64,000 nt of DNA from Deltaproteobacteria bacterium (GTDB taxonomy: Bacteria > Desulfobacterota > Binatia > UTPRO1): NCBI GenBank assembly GCA_020848745.1, contig JADLHM010000056.1, positions 1 through 64,000 on the forward strand, given 5' to 3'. Below the pieces are notes generated by a model. It worked only from the letters and a program-made list of their open reading frames with translations, was not told the origin of the DNA and searched no databases. Below, piece after piece: positions 44,517-52,884 of the stretch (position 1 is the stretch's first letter; every line of letters starts with the position of its first letter). The position numbers and the translations under genes were made by a program.

Positions 44517-44735
44517 CCGCCGCCATCGGCGCGGGGGCGCCGGCGCTACTGCTCGCCCCACCAGCGCCGCGCGTCGAGCGCGAGCGCGGCGCGTGTCTCG
44601 GGATGGCTGCTCGGAGGGCGCGGGGCGCACACGCCATGGCGTCGCCCCGTGCGCCTTCCGGCGGCGGCGACGCACGCACCCTGGATTGTCGCTCTCGCCG
44701 CGGCCGTGCTATGGCTCCGCCGCTCCCTCCAAGCC

Positions 44736-45923
44736 ATGTCTCGACGTCCCCTCGTCATCGTGGTCGTGTCGCTCGCGGTCGCTGGCGCGCTCTTCGTGCT
44801 CCTCGGACGCCGCGCGCCCGCGCCGCCCCCGCTACCGGTCGCGAAGGCGACCGATACCCCGGAGTCGGTGGCCGAGGTGCAGCCGTCGCCGGGGCCCGAA
44901 CGCGAGGTCGTGCGCACCGAGACGTATTTCGAGCCCGTCGACGACAGCAAGCTCACGGCCGAGCAGGCGGGCGCGGCCGCGGCGCGCTATCGCAAGGCGG
45001 CGCGCTTCCCGCGCACCTCCCGTCCGCTCGAGGACGGGCTCGACCCGATCGCGCGGTCGCGGTCGCCGCAGGTCGACTACGACGGCGACGAGAAGCACCC
45101 CGAGCCGCGCCTGCTCGCGTACCCCTCGATCACGAGCTTCGAGGCGCCGGGCGACGTCGTCATCTACGCCGAGGTCGTCGAGCTCCGCATGGCGGAGGCC
45201 TACGACGAGCACGGGCGGGCGGGCCGTGAGACGCTCCGCCAGTTCCGTACGGGGGCGCGCGCGATGCGCGGCGTGCTGCAGACGATGGACGGGGCGATGG
45301 TGTCGCCGCTCGCCTTCCACGACGACGGCACCCACGGCGACGCGCAGGCGGACGACGACTTCTGGACCGCCACCTACACGCCGGATCCCGACAAGCCGAA
45401 CGACTTCCGCGGGCAGTATCAGGTCGTGGTGCAGGCCGAGAGCCTCAAGGGCGACACGCTGAACGCGACGACGGCCTTCGTCTACAGCGTGCAGCTCGCG
45501 CACCTCACCGGCCAGTACCGCGACGCGATCGTCGACGGCAACCTCCAGATCGAGGCCGAGATCGAGGTCGAGGACGCGGGCAGGTTCCGGGTCGAGGGGA
45601 CGCTCGTGACGACCGTCGACGCGAAGATGATCGGCTACGCCTACGCCGACGCCGATCTCGAACCCGGACGCCACTGGGTGCCGCTCGTCTACTACGGGCT
45701 CATCTTCCACGACATGCGGGCGCCGGGTCCGTACTCGCTCTTCTCGGTGATGCTCTCGACGCTGGGCGGCGCGGTGCCGCAGGAAAGCGACGTCGTGCCG
45801 AACGCGTACACGACCAGGGCGTACGCGGTCGACGACTTCGGCGACGCGCCCTTCAACGACCCGGAGTACGTGCGGAAAGCCGACTACTACGACGGCATCC
45901 GCCGCACGAAGGGCGGCAAGTAG
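44736..45923 (+). CDS. Membrane-anchored surface protein, choice-of-anchor X-like
   Basis: A 395-residue protein. ATG 44736 gives an N-terminal single helix (VIVVVSLAVAGALFVLL) after a basic residue pair; GTG 44649 would add 29 residues with a second hydrophobic stretch. The exported part includes FHDDGTHGDAQADDDFWT, an immunoglobulin-like motif found in 'choice-of-anchor X' proteins (from memory). A second repeat-like strand region ends in a charged tail. Function unknown. The 219 bases between it and nuoN contain no convincing gene. Confidence 0.65.
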   Translation: MSRRPLVIVVVSLAVAGALFVLLGRRAPAPPPLPVAKATDTPESVAEVQPSPGPEREVVRTETYFEPVDDSKLTAEQAGAAAARYRKAARFPRTSRPLEDGLDPIARSRSPQVDYDGDEKHPEPRLLAYPSITSFEAPGDVVIYAEVVELRMAEAYDEHGRAGRETLRQFRTGARAMRGVLQTMDGAMVSPLAFHDDGTHGDAQADDDFWTATYTPDPDKPNDFRGQYQVVVQAESLKGDTLNATTAFVYSVQLAHLTGQYRDAIVDGNLQIEAEIEVEDAGRFRVEGTLVTTVDAKMIGYAYADADLEPGRHWVPLVYYGLIFHDMRAPGPYSLFSVMLSTLGGAVPQESDVVPNAYTTRAYAVDDFGDAPFNDPEYVRKADYYDGIRRTKGGK

Positions 45924-45973
45924 TCCCGGGGGGCGGTCGCCAAGAGGCGGCGGGCAGGCTACATCGTCCGGCC

Positions 45974-46942
45974 ATGAACGATTTTCGTGGGAAGCTCGCC
46001 GTCATCACGGGGGGCGGTACGGGCATGGGGCGCGAGCTCGCGCGCCAGCTCGCCGCCGAGGGGTGTCATCTCGCGCTCTGCGACGTGTCGGTCGCGACGA
46101 TGACCGAGACGAAGGCGCTCTGCGAAGCCGAGGCGCCGGCCGGGACGCGCGTCAGCATCCAGTGCTGCGACGTCTCCGCCGAGGAGCAGGTGCTCGCGTT
46201 CCGCGCCGCCGTCCAGGCGGCGCACGCGACCGACCGCATCCAGCTACTCTTCAACAACGCCGGCATCGGCGGCGGCGGCAGCATGATCGCCGACGATCGC
46301 GCCGAGTGGGACAAGACCTTCGGCGTTTGCTGGGGCGGCGTCTACTTCTGCACCCGCGCGTTCCTGCCCATGCTGATCGCCAGCGACGAGGCCGTGATCG
46401 TCAACACGAGCAGCGTGAACGGTTTCTGGGCCTGCCTCGGGCCGCGCACCGCGCACACCGCCTACAGCGCCGCGAAGTTCGCCGTGAAGGGCTTTTCCGA
46501 GGCGCTCATCACGGATCTCCGGCTGCACGCCCCGCACGTGAAGGTCTCCGTCGTCATGCCGGGCCATATCGGGACGTCGATCGTGATGAACACCAACCGG
46601 GTGCTCCGCAACGGCGACATCGGGTCGATGTCGGCGGAAGACGTCGCGCGCCTGCGCGGCATGCTGAGCCTGCGCGGCCTCCCCGTGGATGCCATGAGCG
46701 ACGACGAGCTCCGCGCCGCCATGGAGCAGATCGCGATCATGTTCCGCGACCACGCGCCGACGACCGCCGCGCGCGCGGCGACGATCATCCTCGACGGCGT
46801 GCGCGCGGGGGAGTGGCGCATTCTCGTCGGCGAGGACGCGGTGGCGCTCGACCGCGCGGTCCGCGCCGAACCGGCGATCGCGTACGAGGAGCGGTTCGCG
46901 CAGGCGCTCCAAGCCGAAGGGCACATGCGGCTGATCGGCTGA
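45974..46942 (+). CDS. Short-chain dehydrogenase/reductase
   Basis: A 322-residue SDR with cofactor motif TGGGTGMGRELARQLA, the NNAGIGGGG loop and catalytic YSAAK with Ser in NTSSVNGF. Cys-Asp at the end of the second strand (LALCDVS) suggests NAD preference. About 40 residues beyond the core resemble an SDR subgroup with a C-terminal extension. Substrate unknown. Confidence 0.88.
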   Translation: MNDFRGKLAVITGGGTGMGRELARQLAAEGCHLALCDVSVATMTETKALCEAEAPAGTRVSIQCCDVSAEEQVLAFRAAVQAAHATDRIQLLFNNAGIGGGGSMIADDRAEWDKTFGVCWGGVYFCTRAFLPMLIASDEAVIVNTSSVNGFWACLGPRTAHTAYSAAKFAVKGFSEALITDLRLHAPHVKVSVVMPGHIGTSIVMNTNRVLRNGDIGSMSAEDVARLRGMLSLRGLPVDAMSDDELRAAMEQIAIMFRDHAPTTAARAATIILDGVRAGEWRILVGEDAVALDRAVRAEPAIAYEERFAQALQAEGHMRLIG

Positions 46943-46982
46943 TGACGACGCCGGCGGGCGGACGGTCCTTCGCGCCTCCGCG

Positions 46983-48449
46983 CTAACGACGCGCTGGCGG
47001 CGCGACGCTGACGCGCGTGAGGGCGCGTCCGCGCCGGATCACCCACGCGATGCGCGGGCGGCCGTTCGCGGTCTCGAACTCGGGGCCCCACAGGACCTCG
47101 TCGAAGGTGCCGACGCGGTGCGCGCCGATGCCGAGCGTGCCGCGTCCGCCCTCGACGCGCTGGGCTTGCCACGCCACCGTCGCGCCGTCGTCGGAGACGC
47201 GCGGCCGCCAGGTGGCGGAGAAGGCGGCGGCGCGCACCGTGCCGTCGACGTAGATCGCCCACGGGCGCGGGGTCGGCGCGCCGCCGAGCGTCGCGCCGTA
47301 GGTGACGTGCGTCCCGTCCCGTGACAGGGCGACGCCCCAGATCTCCTGATACGGGCCGTAGCGCTTGCCGTCGTGCACGACGAACGAGGTCGTGAGGTTC
47401 GCTTCGTCGCGGAGCCGACATGCGTACGCCGTATGCATGCCGTCGGCGCTGATCTCGGGCGCCTGGCGGCTCCAGGGCTCGCTGCAGGTGAGGTCGTCGA
47501 GCGGGCCGCCGTCCTTCGCGATCCGCCAGAGGCGCGCGTGCTCCGAGTCGCCGGCGGCGCGTTCCCACCAGACGATGGTCGCCGCGTCCTCGGCCGCCCG
47601 CAGCGACCCGGGTGCGATCACCGTTCCGAACCGGCACGCCTCGTCGACCAGCTCGGCACGGTTGATGTCGTAGGCCGCCAGGCGCGTCTCGTCGCGGTAG
47701 ACGCTCCAGCCGTCGCGGTCGCGCGTCAGCAGCAGCAGCGCGCCGCCGGCGAGCCAGCGGAGCGTGTGGCGTGCCGGGAGGTCGGGACGCGTCGCCCGCT
47801 CCATCGCGGCGCGCGCGCAGGGCGCCGTCGGCGGCTCGAAGGTGCGGACGGGCCGTCCGTCGACGAAGAGCCGCACGCCCTCCGCGTCCGCGCCGAGCCA
47901 CGCCACGCGTCCGTCGGGGCGAAAGGCCGGTAGTCCGACGTCGCGCCAGCGCCCGGCGTCGCGACCGTCGAGGAAGAGCGTGAAGTCGCCGACCTCGCCG
48001 CTCGTGGTGCCCGAGACGCCGATGGCTCCCCAGTGCCCGCCGTCGTCCGCAAAGGCGAAGGCCCCGGCGGCGACGGCCTCGGTCGGGATCGCGCGCCCGT
48101 CGGCGACGATCCCGACGCGCTGCGTCCCCTCGGCCTCGTCGACGGTCCAATAGAAGAGGCGATGCGTCCGGGGCGCGAACGCGACGCGAGGGCATCGCGT
48201 ATGCGGCTCGCCCGCGCCGTCGCGGGTGACGACGCGCTCGCCCGCGGGGGTCTGGTCGACGAACGCGAACGTGCGGCCGTCGTCGGCGACGAGGATGCTG
48301 CCGTCCTTGTACGTGGCCGGTAGGCGGGTGAGCGTCGTCTTCTCGAAGGCGGGCTCGCGCGTCAGGCAGCCGGCGGCACACAGGCTCAGCGTCGCGAGCG
48401 CGAGTCGGAGGCGACGCGGCGTCCGCGGCGGGAGGACGGTCGGGTGCAT
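46983..48449 (-). CDS. WD40/TolB-like beta-propeller lipoprotein
   Basis: A 488-residue lipoprotein with lipobox CAAGC and Cys near residue 28. The mature protein is made of repeated strands such as VADDGRTFAFVDQ, PEISADGMHTAYACR, LSRDGTHVTYGA and PRVSDDGATVAWQAQ, the WD40-like/TolB pattern. No catalytic motif is seen. Confidence 0.75.
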   Translation of the reverse strand: MHPTVLPPRTPRRLRLALATLSLCAAGCLTREPAFEKTTLTRLPATYKDGSILVADDGRTFAFVDQTPAGERVVTRDGAGEPHTRCPRVAFAPRTHRLFYWTVDEAEGTQRVGIVADGRAIPTEAVAAGAFAFADDGGHWGAIGVSGTTSGEVGDFTLFLDGRDAGRWRDVGLPAFRPDGRVAWLGADAEGVRLFVDGRPVRTFEPPTAPCARAAMERATRPDLPARHTLRWLAGGALLLLTRDRDGWSVYRDETRLAAYDINRAELVDEACRFGTVIAPGSLRAAEDAATIVWWERAAGDSEHARLWRIAKDGGPLDDLTCSEPWSRQAPEISADGMHTAYACRLRDEANLTTSFVVHDGKRYGPYQEIWGVALSRDGTHVTYGATLGGAPTPRPWAIYVDGTVRAAAFSATWRPRVSDDGATVAWQAQRVEGGRGTLGIGAHRVGTFDEVLWGPEFETANGRPRIAWVIRRGRALTRVSVAPPARR

Positions 48450-48679
48450 GCGATCGCTCGGGATGAATCATCGGGCGCGGAAGGCGTCAAGGCGATCGGT
48501 CCGCCGCGCGCGCCGCCGGGCGCGACCGTGCGCGCGAGGGCGCAGGCGTCAGCCGCCGGGGAGTGACGCCGGGATGCCCGGGAAGTCCGCCGGGGGGCCG
48601 GGGCGGGCTCCGGCGATGCGGGGGTCTTCCGTCGATCTTCGTTGACGCCCGGACCGTTGGTCGTGGTAGACCGAGCGCG

Positions 48680-49597
48680 ATGTCCGGCTCCCAGGCGGCC
48701 CGGCGAGATGTCTCGCGGCCGCCGCGCTTGACCACCCCGACCGTCGTCGCTTCGGGCCTCTCCGTCGCCCCGCACCCGCGTGCGCGCGCCGAGCGCGATG
48801 GCGCGCTCCGCGCGTTGACCTGGGCGGTCGCGGCCTCGACGCTGCATCGCGTCCGCCGCGGGGAGGGCGCGCTCCTCGCCATCAACCTCTCGCTGATCAC
48901 GTGGCACGGCGACGCGGCGGCGATGCGCGGCGTCTGGCAGGCCCTGGTGTCGGTCCTGGCGATTCTCGTGATGTACGCGTTCAACGATCTCTACGACGCG
49001 CCCGTCGACTGGAACAATCCGAAGAAGGACCGCGCGCTGATCCGCGCCTGGATCGAGCACCGGCGCGCCGGTGTGGTCGCGACGCTCTGCCTGAAGCTCG
49101 TGACGCTCGCGATCGCGTCGGCGACGCTCGGGGCGGGGCCCACCGTCGCGGCGGCCGCCGTGATGGCGGTGAACCTCGTGTACTCGACGCGGCTCAAGGG
49201 CGTACCGGTCGCCGACATCGTCGCGGTCTGGGCGTGGGGCTCGCTCTACGCGGCGATCGTCGATCCATCGTTCGCGGTCGTCTTCCTCGTCGGTGTGATG
49301 ACGGGCATCTGCCACCTCTTCCAGACGCTCGACGACCGCGCGCCCGACGCTGCGAACGGGATCGCCACGACCGCCGTGCGGTCGCCGACGTTGTCGCGGA
49401 GCGTGCTGGCGGCCCTCGTGCTCGTGCTCTTCGGCTCGCTTCACGGCCTGCTCGGCGTCGCCGCCGCCTGCACGGCGGTCGCGCCGCTCGTGATCTCCGC
49501 GGCGGTCGCCGACGCGGGGGCGGGCTGGCTCCTCACCAAGGCCTACTTTGCCGTCGTCTGGCTCGCGTTCCTCGGAACCACCCGTGCGGCTGGGTGA
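48680..49597 (+). CDS. UbiA-type polyprenyltransferase
   Basis: A 305-residue membrane protein with about eight helices. The two Asp-rich motifs expected for prenyl diphosphate binding are FNDLYDAPVDWNNPKKDRAL and LDDRAPDAANG, with VYSTRLKG between them. The acceptor is not predictable. The first 50 residues are an unusual hydrophilic leader, so a start further in is possible. It overlaps the radical SAM gene by 14 bases. Confidence 0.85.
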   Translation: MSGSQAARRDVSRPPRLTTPTVVASGLSVAPHPRARAERDGALRALTWAVAASTLHRVRRGEGALLAINLSLITWHGDAAAMRGVWQALVSVLAILVMYAFNDLYDAPVDWNNPKKDRALIRAWIEHRRAGVVATLCLKLVTLAIASATLGAGPTVAAAAVMAVNLVYSTRLKGVPVADIVAVWAWGSLYAAIVDPSFAVVFLVGVMTGICHLFQTLDDRAPDAANGIATTAVRSPTLSRSVLAALVLVLFGSLHGLLGVAAACTAVAPLVISAAVADAGAGWLLTKAYFAVVWLAFLGTTRAAG

Positions 49598-50591
49598 GAA
49601 GTTCGCGCTCGGGTACGCGTACGGCACGAGCCTCCTCGCGTACCTGGTGGACGGCGCGCCGCGGCCGTTCTCGGCCACCTGGGCGGTGACGAACCGCTGC
49701 AACCTGCGCTGCGGCTACTGCAACTGTCCCTTCATCGACCCGAGCCACCTCGACTTGCCGCGGGTGGCGATCATGTTCGAGCGCCTGAAGGCGATGGGCG
49801 TCCGCCGCCTCGGCCTCGCGGGCGGCGAGCCGATGATGCGGAGGGACATCGGCGAGATCATCGGGATGGCGAAGGACCACGGCTTCTGGGTGAGCGTCAA
49901 CTCGAACCTCACCCTCTACGCGCGCCACCCCGAGCGCCTGCACCTCGCCGACCTCGTCTACACGAGCCTCGACGGCGAGCGCGGGGCGCACGAGGGCGCG
50001 CGCGGCGAGGGCTCCTACGAGGGCGTGCTCGCCGGCGTCGCCGATCTCGTGCGAATCGGGAAGCCGGTGATCGCGATCTGCGTCGTCACCGAGCACAGCC
50101 TCGACCAGGCCGACGCGATCCTGCGGCGCGCCGAGTCGATGGGCTTCCGCGTCCACTTCCAGCCCCAGTGCACCGAGACCGACATCGTGCGCGGCCGGGT
50201 GCCGGCGTCGGTCGCCAACGAGGAGTTCCGCGCCTTCTGGCGGAGATTGCTCGAGGAGAAGCGCCGCGGGCGTCCGATCGTGAGCTCGACGGCGTTCCTC
50301 GAGTACCTCGCCGGCTGGGCCGACTTCGCGGTGTCGGCGGTGGACGCGCCGGGCGGACGCTGCGCCGCCGGCCACGGTTTCTTCTACGTCGATCCCCTCG
50401 GGCGCGCGTATCCGTGCGCCTACACGAAGGGCAAGACGGCCCCGGTCGATCTGCTGGCGGCCGCCTGGCGGACGGCATGGGACCGCGCCACGCCCTGCAA
50501 TCGCTGCATCGTCGGGCCGATGCTCGAGTTCAATCTGCTCTTCCAGCGCCCGTTCGCGGCCGCCGTCGAAAGCGCCCGGACCTATGCGTAG
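49584..50591 (+). CDS. Radical SAM protein with SPASM-like C-terminal cluster motif
   Basis: A 335-residue protein. GTG 49584 is preferred as it begins the conserved region. The radical SAM cluster motif is CNLRCGYCNC, preceded by TWAVTNR, and the glycine-rich LGLAGGEPMMR binds S-adenosylmethionine. A second Cys set near the C-terminus (RCAAGHGFFYVDPLGRAYPC, CNRC) resembles the SPASM auxiliary-cluster arrangement of peptide- or lipid-modifying enzymes. It overlaps UbiA upstream and the TMTC-like gene downstream by eight bases. Substrate unknown. Confidence 0.85.
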   Translation: MRLGEKFALGYAYGTSLLAYLVDGAPRPFSATWAVTNRCNLRCGYCNCPFIDPSHLDLPRVAIMFERLKAMGVRRLGLAGGEPMMRRDIGEIIGMAKDHGFWVSVNSNLTLYARHPERLHLADLVYTSLDGERGAHEGARGEGSYEGVLAGVADLVRIGKPVIAICVVTEHSLDQADAILRRAESMGFRVHFQPQCTETDIVRGRVPASVANEEFRAFWRRLLEEKRRGRPIVSSTAFLEYLAGWADFAVSAVDAPGGRCAAGHGFFYVDPLGRAYPCAYTKGKTAPVDLLAAAWRTAWDRATPCNRCIVGPMLEFNLLFQRPFAAAVESARTYA

Positions 50592-52884
50592 CGGCTGCAG
50601 AGCCGCGCAAGGGTCCGCGGGGTCCGGGGCGGCGACGCCGGTCGCCGCGCGGCTCGTGGCCGGGAGCGCGACGTTCGTCCTGATGCTCGCCGTCACGCTG
50701 GCGGTCTACGCCCGGGCGCTCCATGCCCCCTTCGTCTTCGACGACCGGCCGGCGATCGTCGAGAATCCGTCGATCCGCCGCCTCGTCCCGCCGATCGGCG
50801 ACGCGACGCTCCGCGGCCCGCTCAATCCGCCGCCGCTGGCGCCGACGGCGCGCCGTCCGTTCTCGAACCTCTCGCTGGCGCTCGACTACCACTGGTGGGG
50901 GCTCGACCCGGCGGGTTTTCGCCGCACGGCTCTCGTGCTGCACGCGCTCACCGCGACGGTGCTGGCGCTCCTCGTGCGCGGCACCGTGCTCCTTCCGTAC
51001 TTCGGCGGCGCGTTCGCGGGCGCGGCCGACGTCCTCGGAATCGCCGTCGCGCTCGTCTGGCTCGTACACCCGCTCGGCAGCGAGACGGTCGTCTATCTGA
51101 CGCAGCGAACGGAGCTGATCGCGGCGCTCGCGTACCTCGCGACCCTCTGGTGCGCGCTTCGCCACTGGACGGCGCCGACGCCGGCACGCGCGACGACCTG
51201 GGGTGTCGCGGCCGTCGCCGCGTGCATTGCCGGCATGGCGTCGAAGGAGATCGTCGCGTCGCTGCCGGTCGCGGTGTGGCTCTACGAGCGGACCTTCGTC
51301 GGCGGCGCGCGGCGTGCGACGCGTCTGTACGCCGGGCTCGCGCTCGGCTGGGTCGTGCTGTTCGCCTTGAACGTCGGCGGGGCGAGCGGATTCAGCGACG
51401 CCAAGCACGACGTTTCGCCGCTCGTCTGGTGGATGACGCAGGCGAAGGTCCTGTTCCTCTACCTGAAGCTCGTCGTCTGGCCGTGGCCGCTCACGATTCA
51501 CTACGCGCCGGCCTACCTCGGGAGCGCGGCGGCGTGGCCGTGGCTGCTCGCGTGCGCGGCGCTCGCGGCGGGAACGGCGGCGCTCGTACGTCGGCGGCCC
51601 GCGGCGCGTTTCGCCGTCGTCGCGATCGCGCTCGTGCTGGCTCCGACGATGCTCGTTCCGATCGTGAAGATGATGGCGGCGGAGCGCCGGATGTACCTTC
51701 CGCTCGCCGGCCTCGTGACGCTCGCGGTGGTCGGAGGCTGCGCGGTGCTCGCCCGTGGCGGGAGGCGCCTGCGGCCCGGACCCGTGCTCGCCGCCGCGAC
51801 CGCGCTCGCCCTCGTGCTCGCCGTCGTCACCGTCCGGCGCCTCGTCGCCTACGAGTCGGCGGTGACGCTCTGGGCCGACGCCGTTCACACCCAGCCGACC
51901 GACGCCATGGCGCATTACAACCTCGGCGTCGCGCTCTTCGAGGCCGGCCGGCCGGACGCGCAGTCGATGGCGCGCTTCGAGGAGGCGCTCCGGCTCGATC
52001 CCGGGCACGCGGGGGCGCTCGACAACCTCGGACTCGTACTGTTCCGCCAGCGCCGGTACGACGACGCGCGCGGCCTCTTCGAGCGCGCGCTCGCCGCCGA
52101 CCCGGAGAATGCCGTCGCCGCGAACAACCTCGGCGCCCTCGAGCTCGAGCTCCTCCGACCGGCCGCGGCGCTTGCGCCCCTCGAGCGGGCGCTCGCGAGC
52201 GAGCCCGACCTGCCGAAAGCGGTCGTGCACCGGAACCTCGGGAAGGCGCTCGTCGGCGTCGGCCGCGCCGATGACGGGCTCGCGCACCTCGAGCGGGCCG
52301 TGCGCCTCGATCCGGCCGATGCCGAGGCGCACAACGGCCGCGGCGCCGCGCTCATGGCACTCGGACGAGCGGCCGACGCCGTGCCGTCCTTCGCGGCCGC
52401 ACTCCGCCTCGCACCCGACGATGCGGGGATCGAGAACAACCTCGCGACCGCGCTCCTCCAGAGCGGCCACGTCGACGAGGCCGTCGGCCACCTCGAACGC
52501 GTGCTCGCGCGCGCTCCCGCGAACCTCGGCGCCCGCAACAACTACGGGACGGCGCTCCGTACGCTCGGGCGCACGGCGGACGCGATCACGCAGTTCACCG
52601 GGGTGCTCGCGCGCGACTCCGCGCACGCGACCGCCCACTACAACCTCGGAAGCGCGCTCCTCGACAGCGGGCGCCCCGGGGAAGCGATCGAGCATCTCGA
52701 GGAGGCGCGCCGGCTCGGGCTCGACGATCCGCAGGTCCGTTTCCGCACGGCGATCGCGTACGTCCACGCCGGCCGCCGCCGCGACGGCGTCGCGACCGCG
52801 CGCGGCGCGCTCGCCGACGCGCGCGCGCGCGGTGCGACCGTCCTCGGCGACGACATCGAGCGCTGGCTCAGCGCGTATCAGTGA
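50584..52884 (+). CDS. TMTC-like GT-C membrane protein with TPR tail (copy 1)
   Basis: A 766-residue protein: about 10 transmembrane helices (residues 20-420), then roughly nine tetratricopeptide repeats (about 425-760). The first exported loop has FVFDDRPAIVENP, the acidic motif of TMTC/DUF1736 proteins. WLVHPLGSETVVYLTQRTEL and YLKLVVWPWPLTIHYAPAYL match other copies here. Eukaryotic TMTC1-4 with this architecture are O-mannosyltransferases. The role is inferred from that. It is the third gene of a coupled set with UbiA and radical SAM genes. Its last 17 bases overlap the convergent sulfatase-like gene. Confidence 0.8.
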   Translation: MRSGCRAAQGSAGSGAATPVAARLVAGSATFVLMLAVTLAVYARALHAPFVFDDRPAIVENPSIRRLVPPIGDATLRGPLNPPPLAPTARRPFSNLSLALDYHWWGLDPAGFRRTALVLHALTATVLALLVRGTVLLPYFGGAFAGAADVLGIAVALVWLVHPLGSETVVYLTQRTELIAALAYLATLWCALRHWTAPTPARATTWGVAAVAACIAGMASKEIVASLPVAVWLYERTFVGGARRATRLYAGLALGWVVLFALNVGGASGFSDAKHDVSPLVWWMTQAKVLFLYLKLVVWPWPLTIHYAPAYLGSAAAWPWLLACAALAAGTAALVRRRPAARFAVVAIALVLAPTMLVPIVKMMAAERRMYLPLAGLVTLAVVGGCAVLARGGRRLRPGPVLAAATALALVLAVVTVRRLVAYESAVTLWADAVHTQPTDAMAHYNLGVALFEAGRPDAQSMARFEEALRLDPGHAGALDNLGLVLFRQRRYDDARGLFERALAADPENAVAANNLGALELELLRPAAALAPLERALASEPDLPKAVVHRNLGKALVGVGRADDGLAHLERAVRLDPADAEAHNGRGAALMALGRAADAVPSFAAALRLAPDDAGIENNLATALLQSGHVDEAVGHLERVLARAPANLGARNNYGTALRTLGRTADAITQFTGVLARDSAHATAHYNLGSALLDSGRPGEAIEHLEEARRLGLDDPQVRFRTAIAYVHAGRRRDGVATARGALADARARGATVLGDDIERWLSAYQ

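Noticed and set aside
44517-44735. Small gene between nuoN and the next gene
   Set aside because: Open frames exist on both strands but none has a ribosome site, domain or plausible composition.
51915-52600. Possible phage or mobile repeats in the TPR-coding region
   Set aside because: The repeated pattern is explained by TPR-coding sequence.
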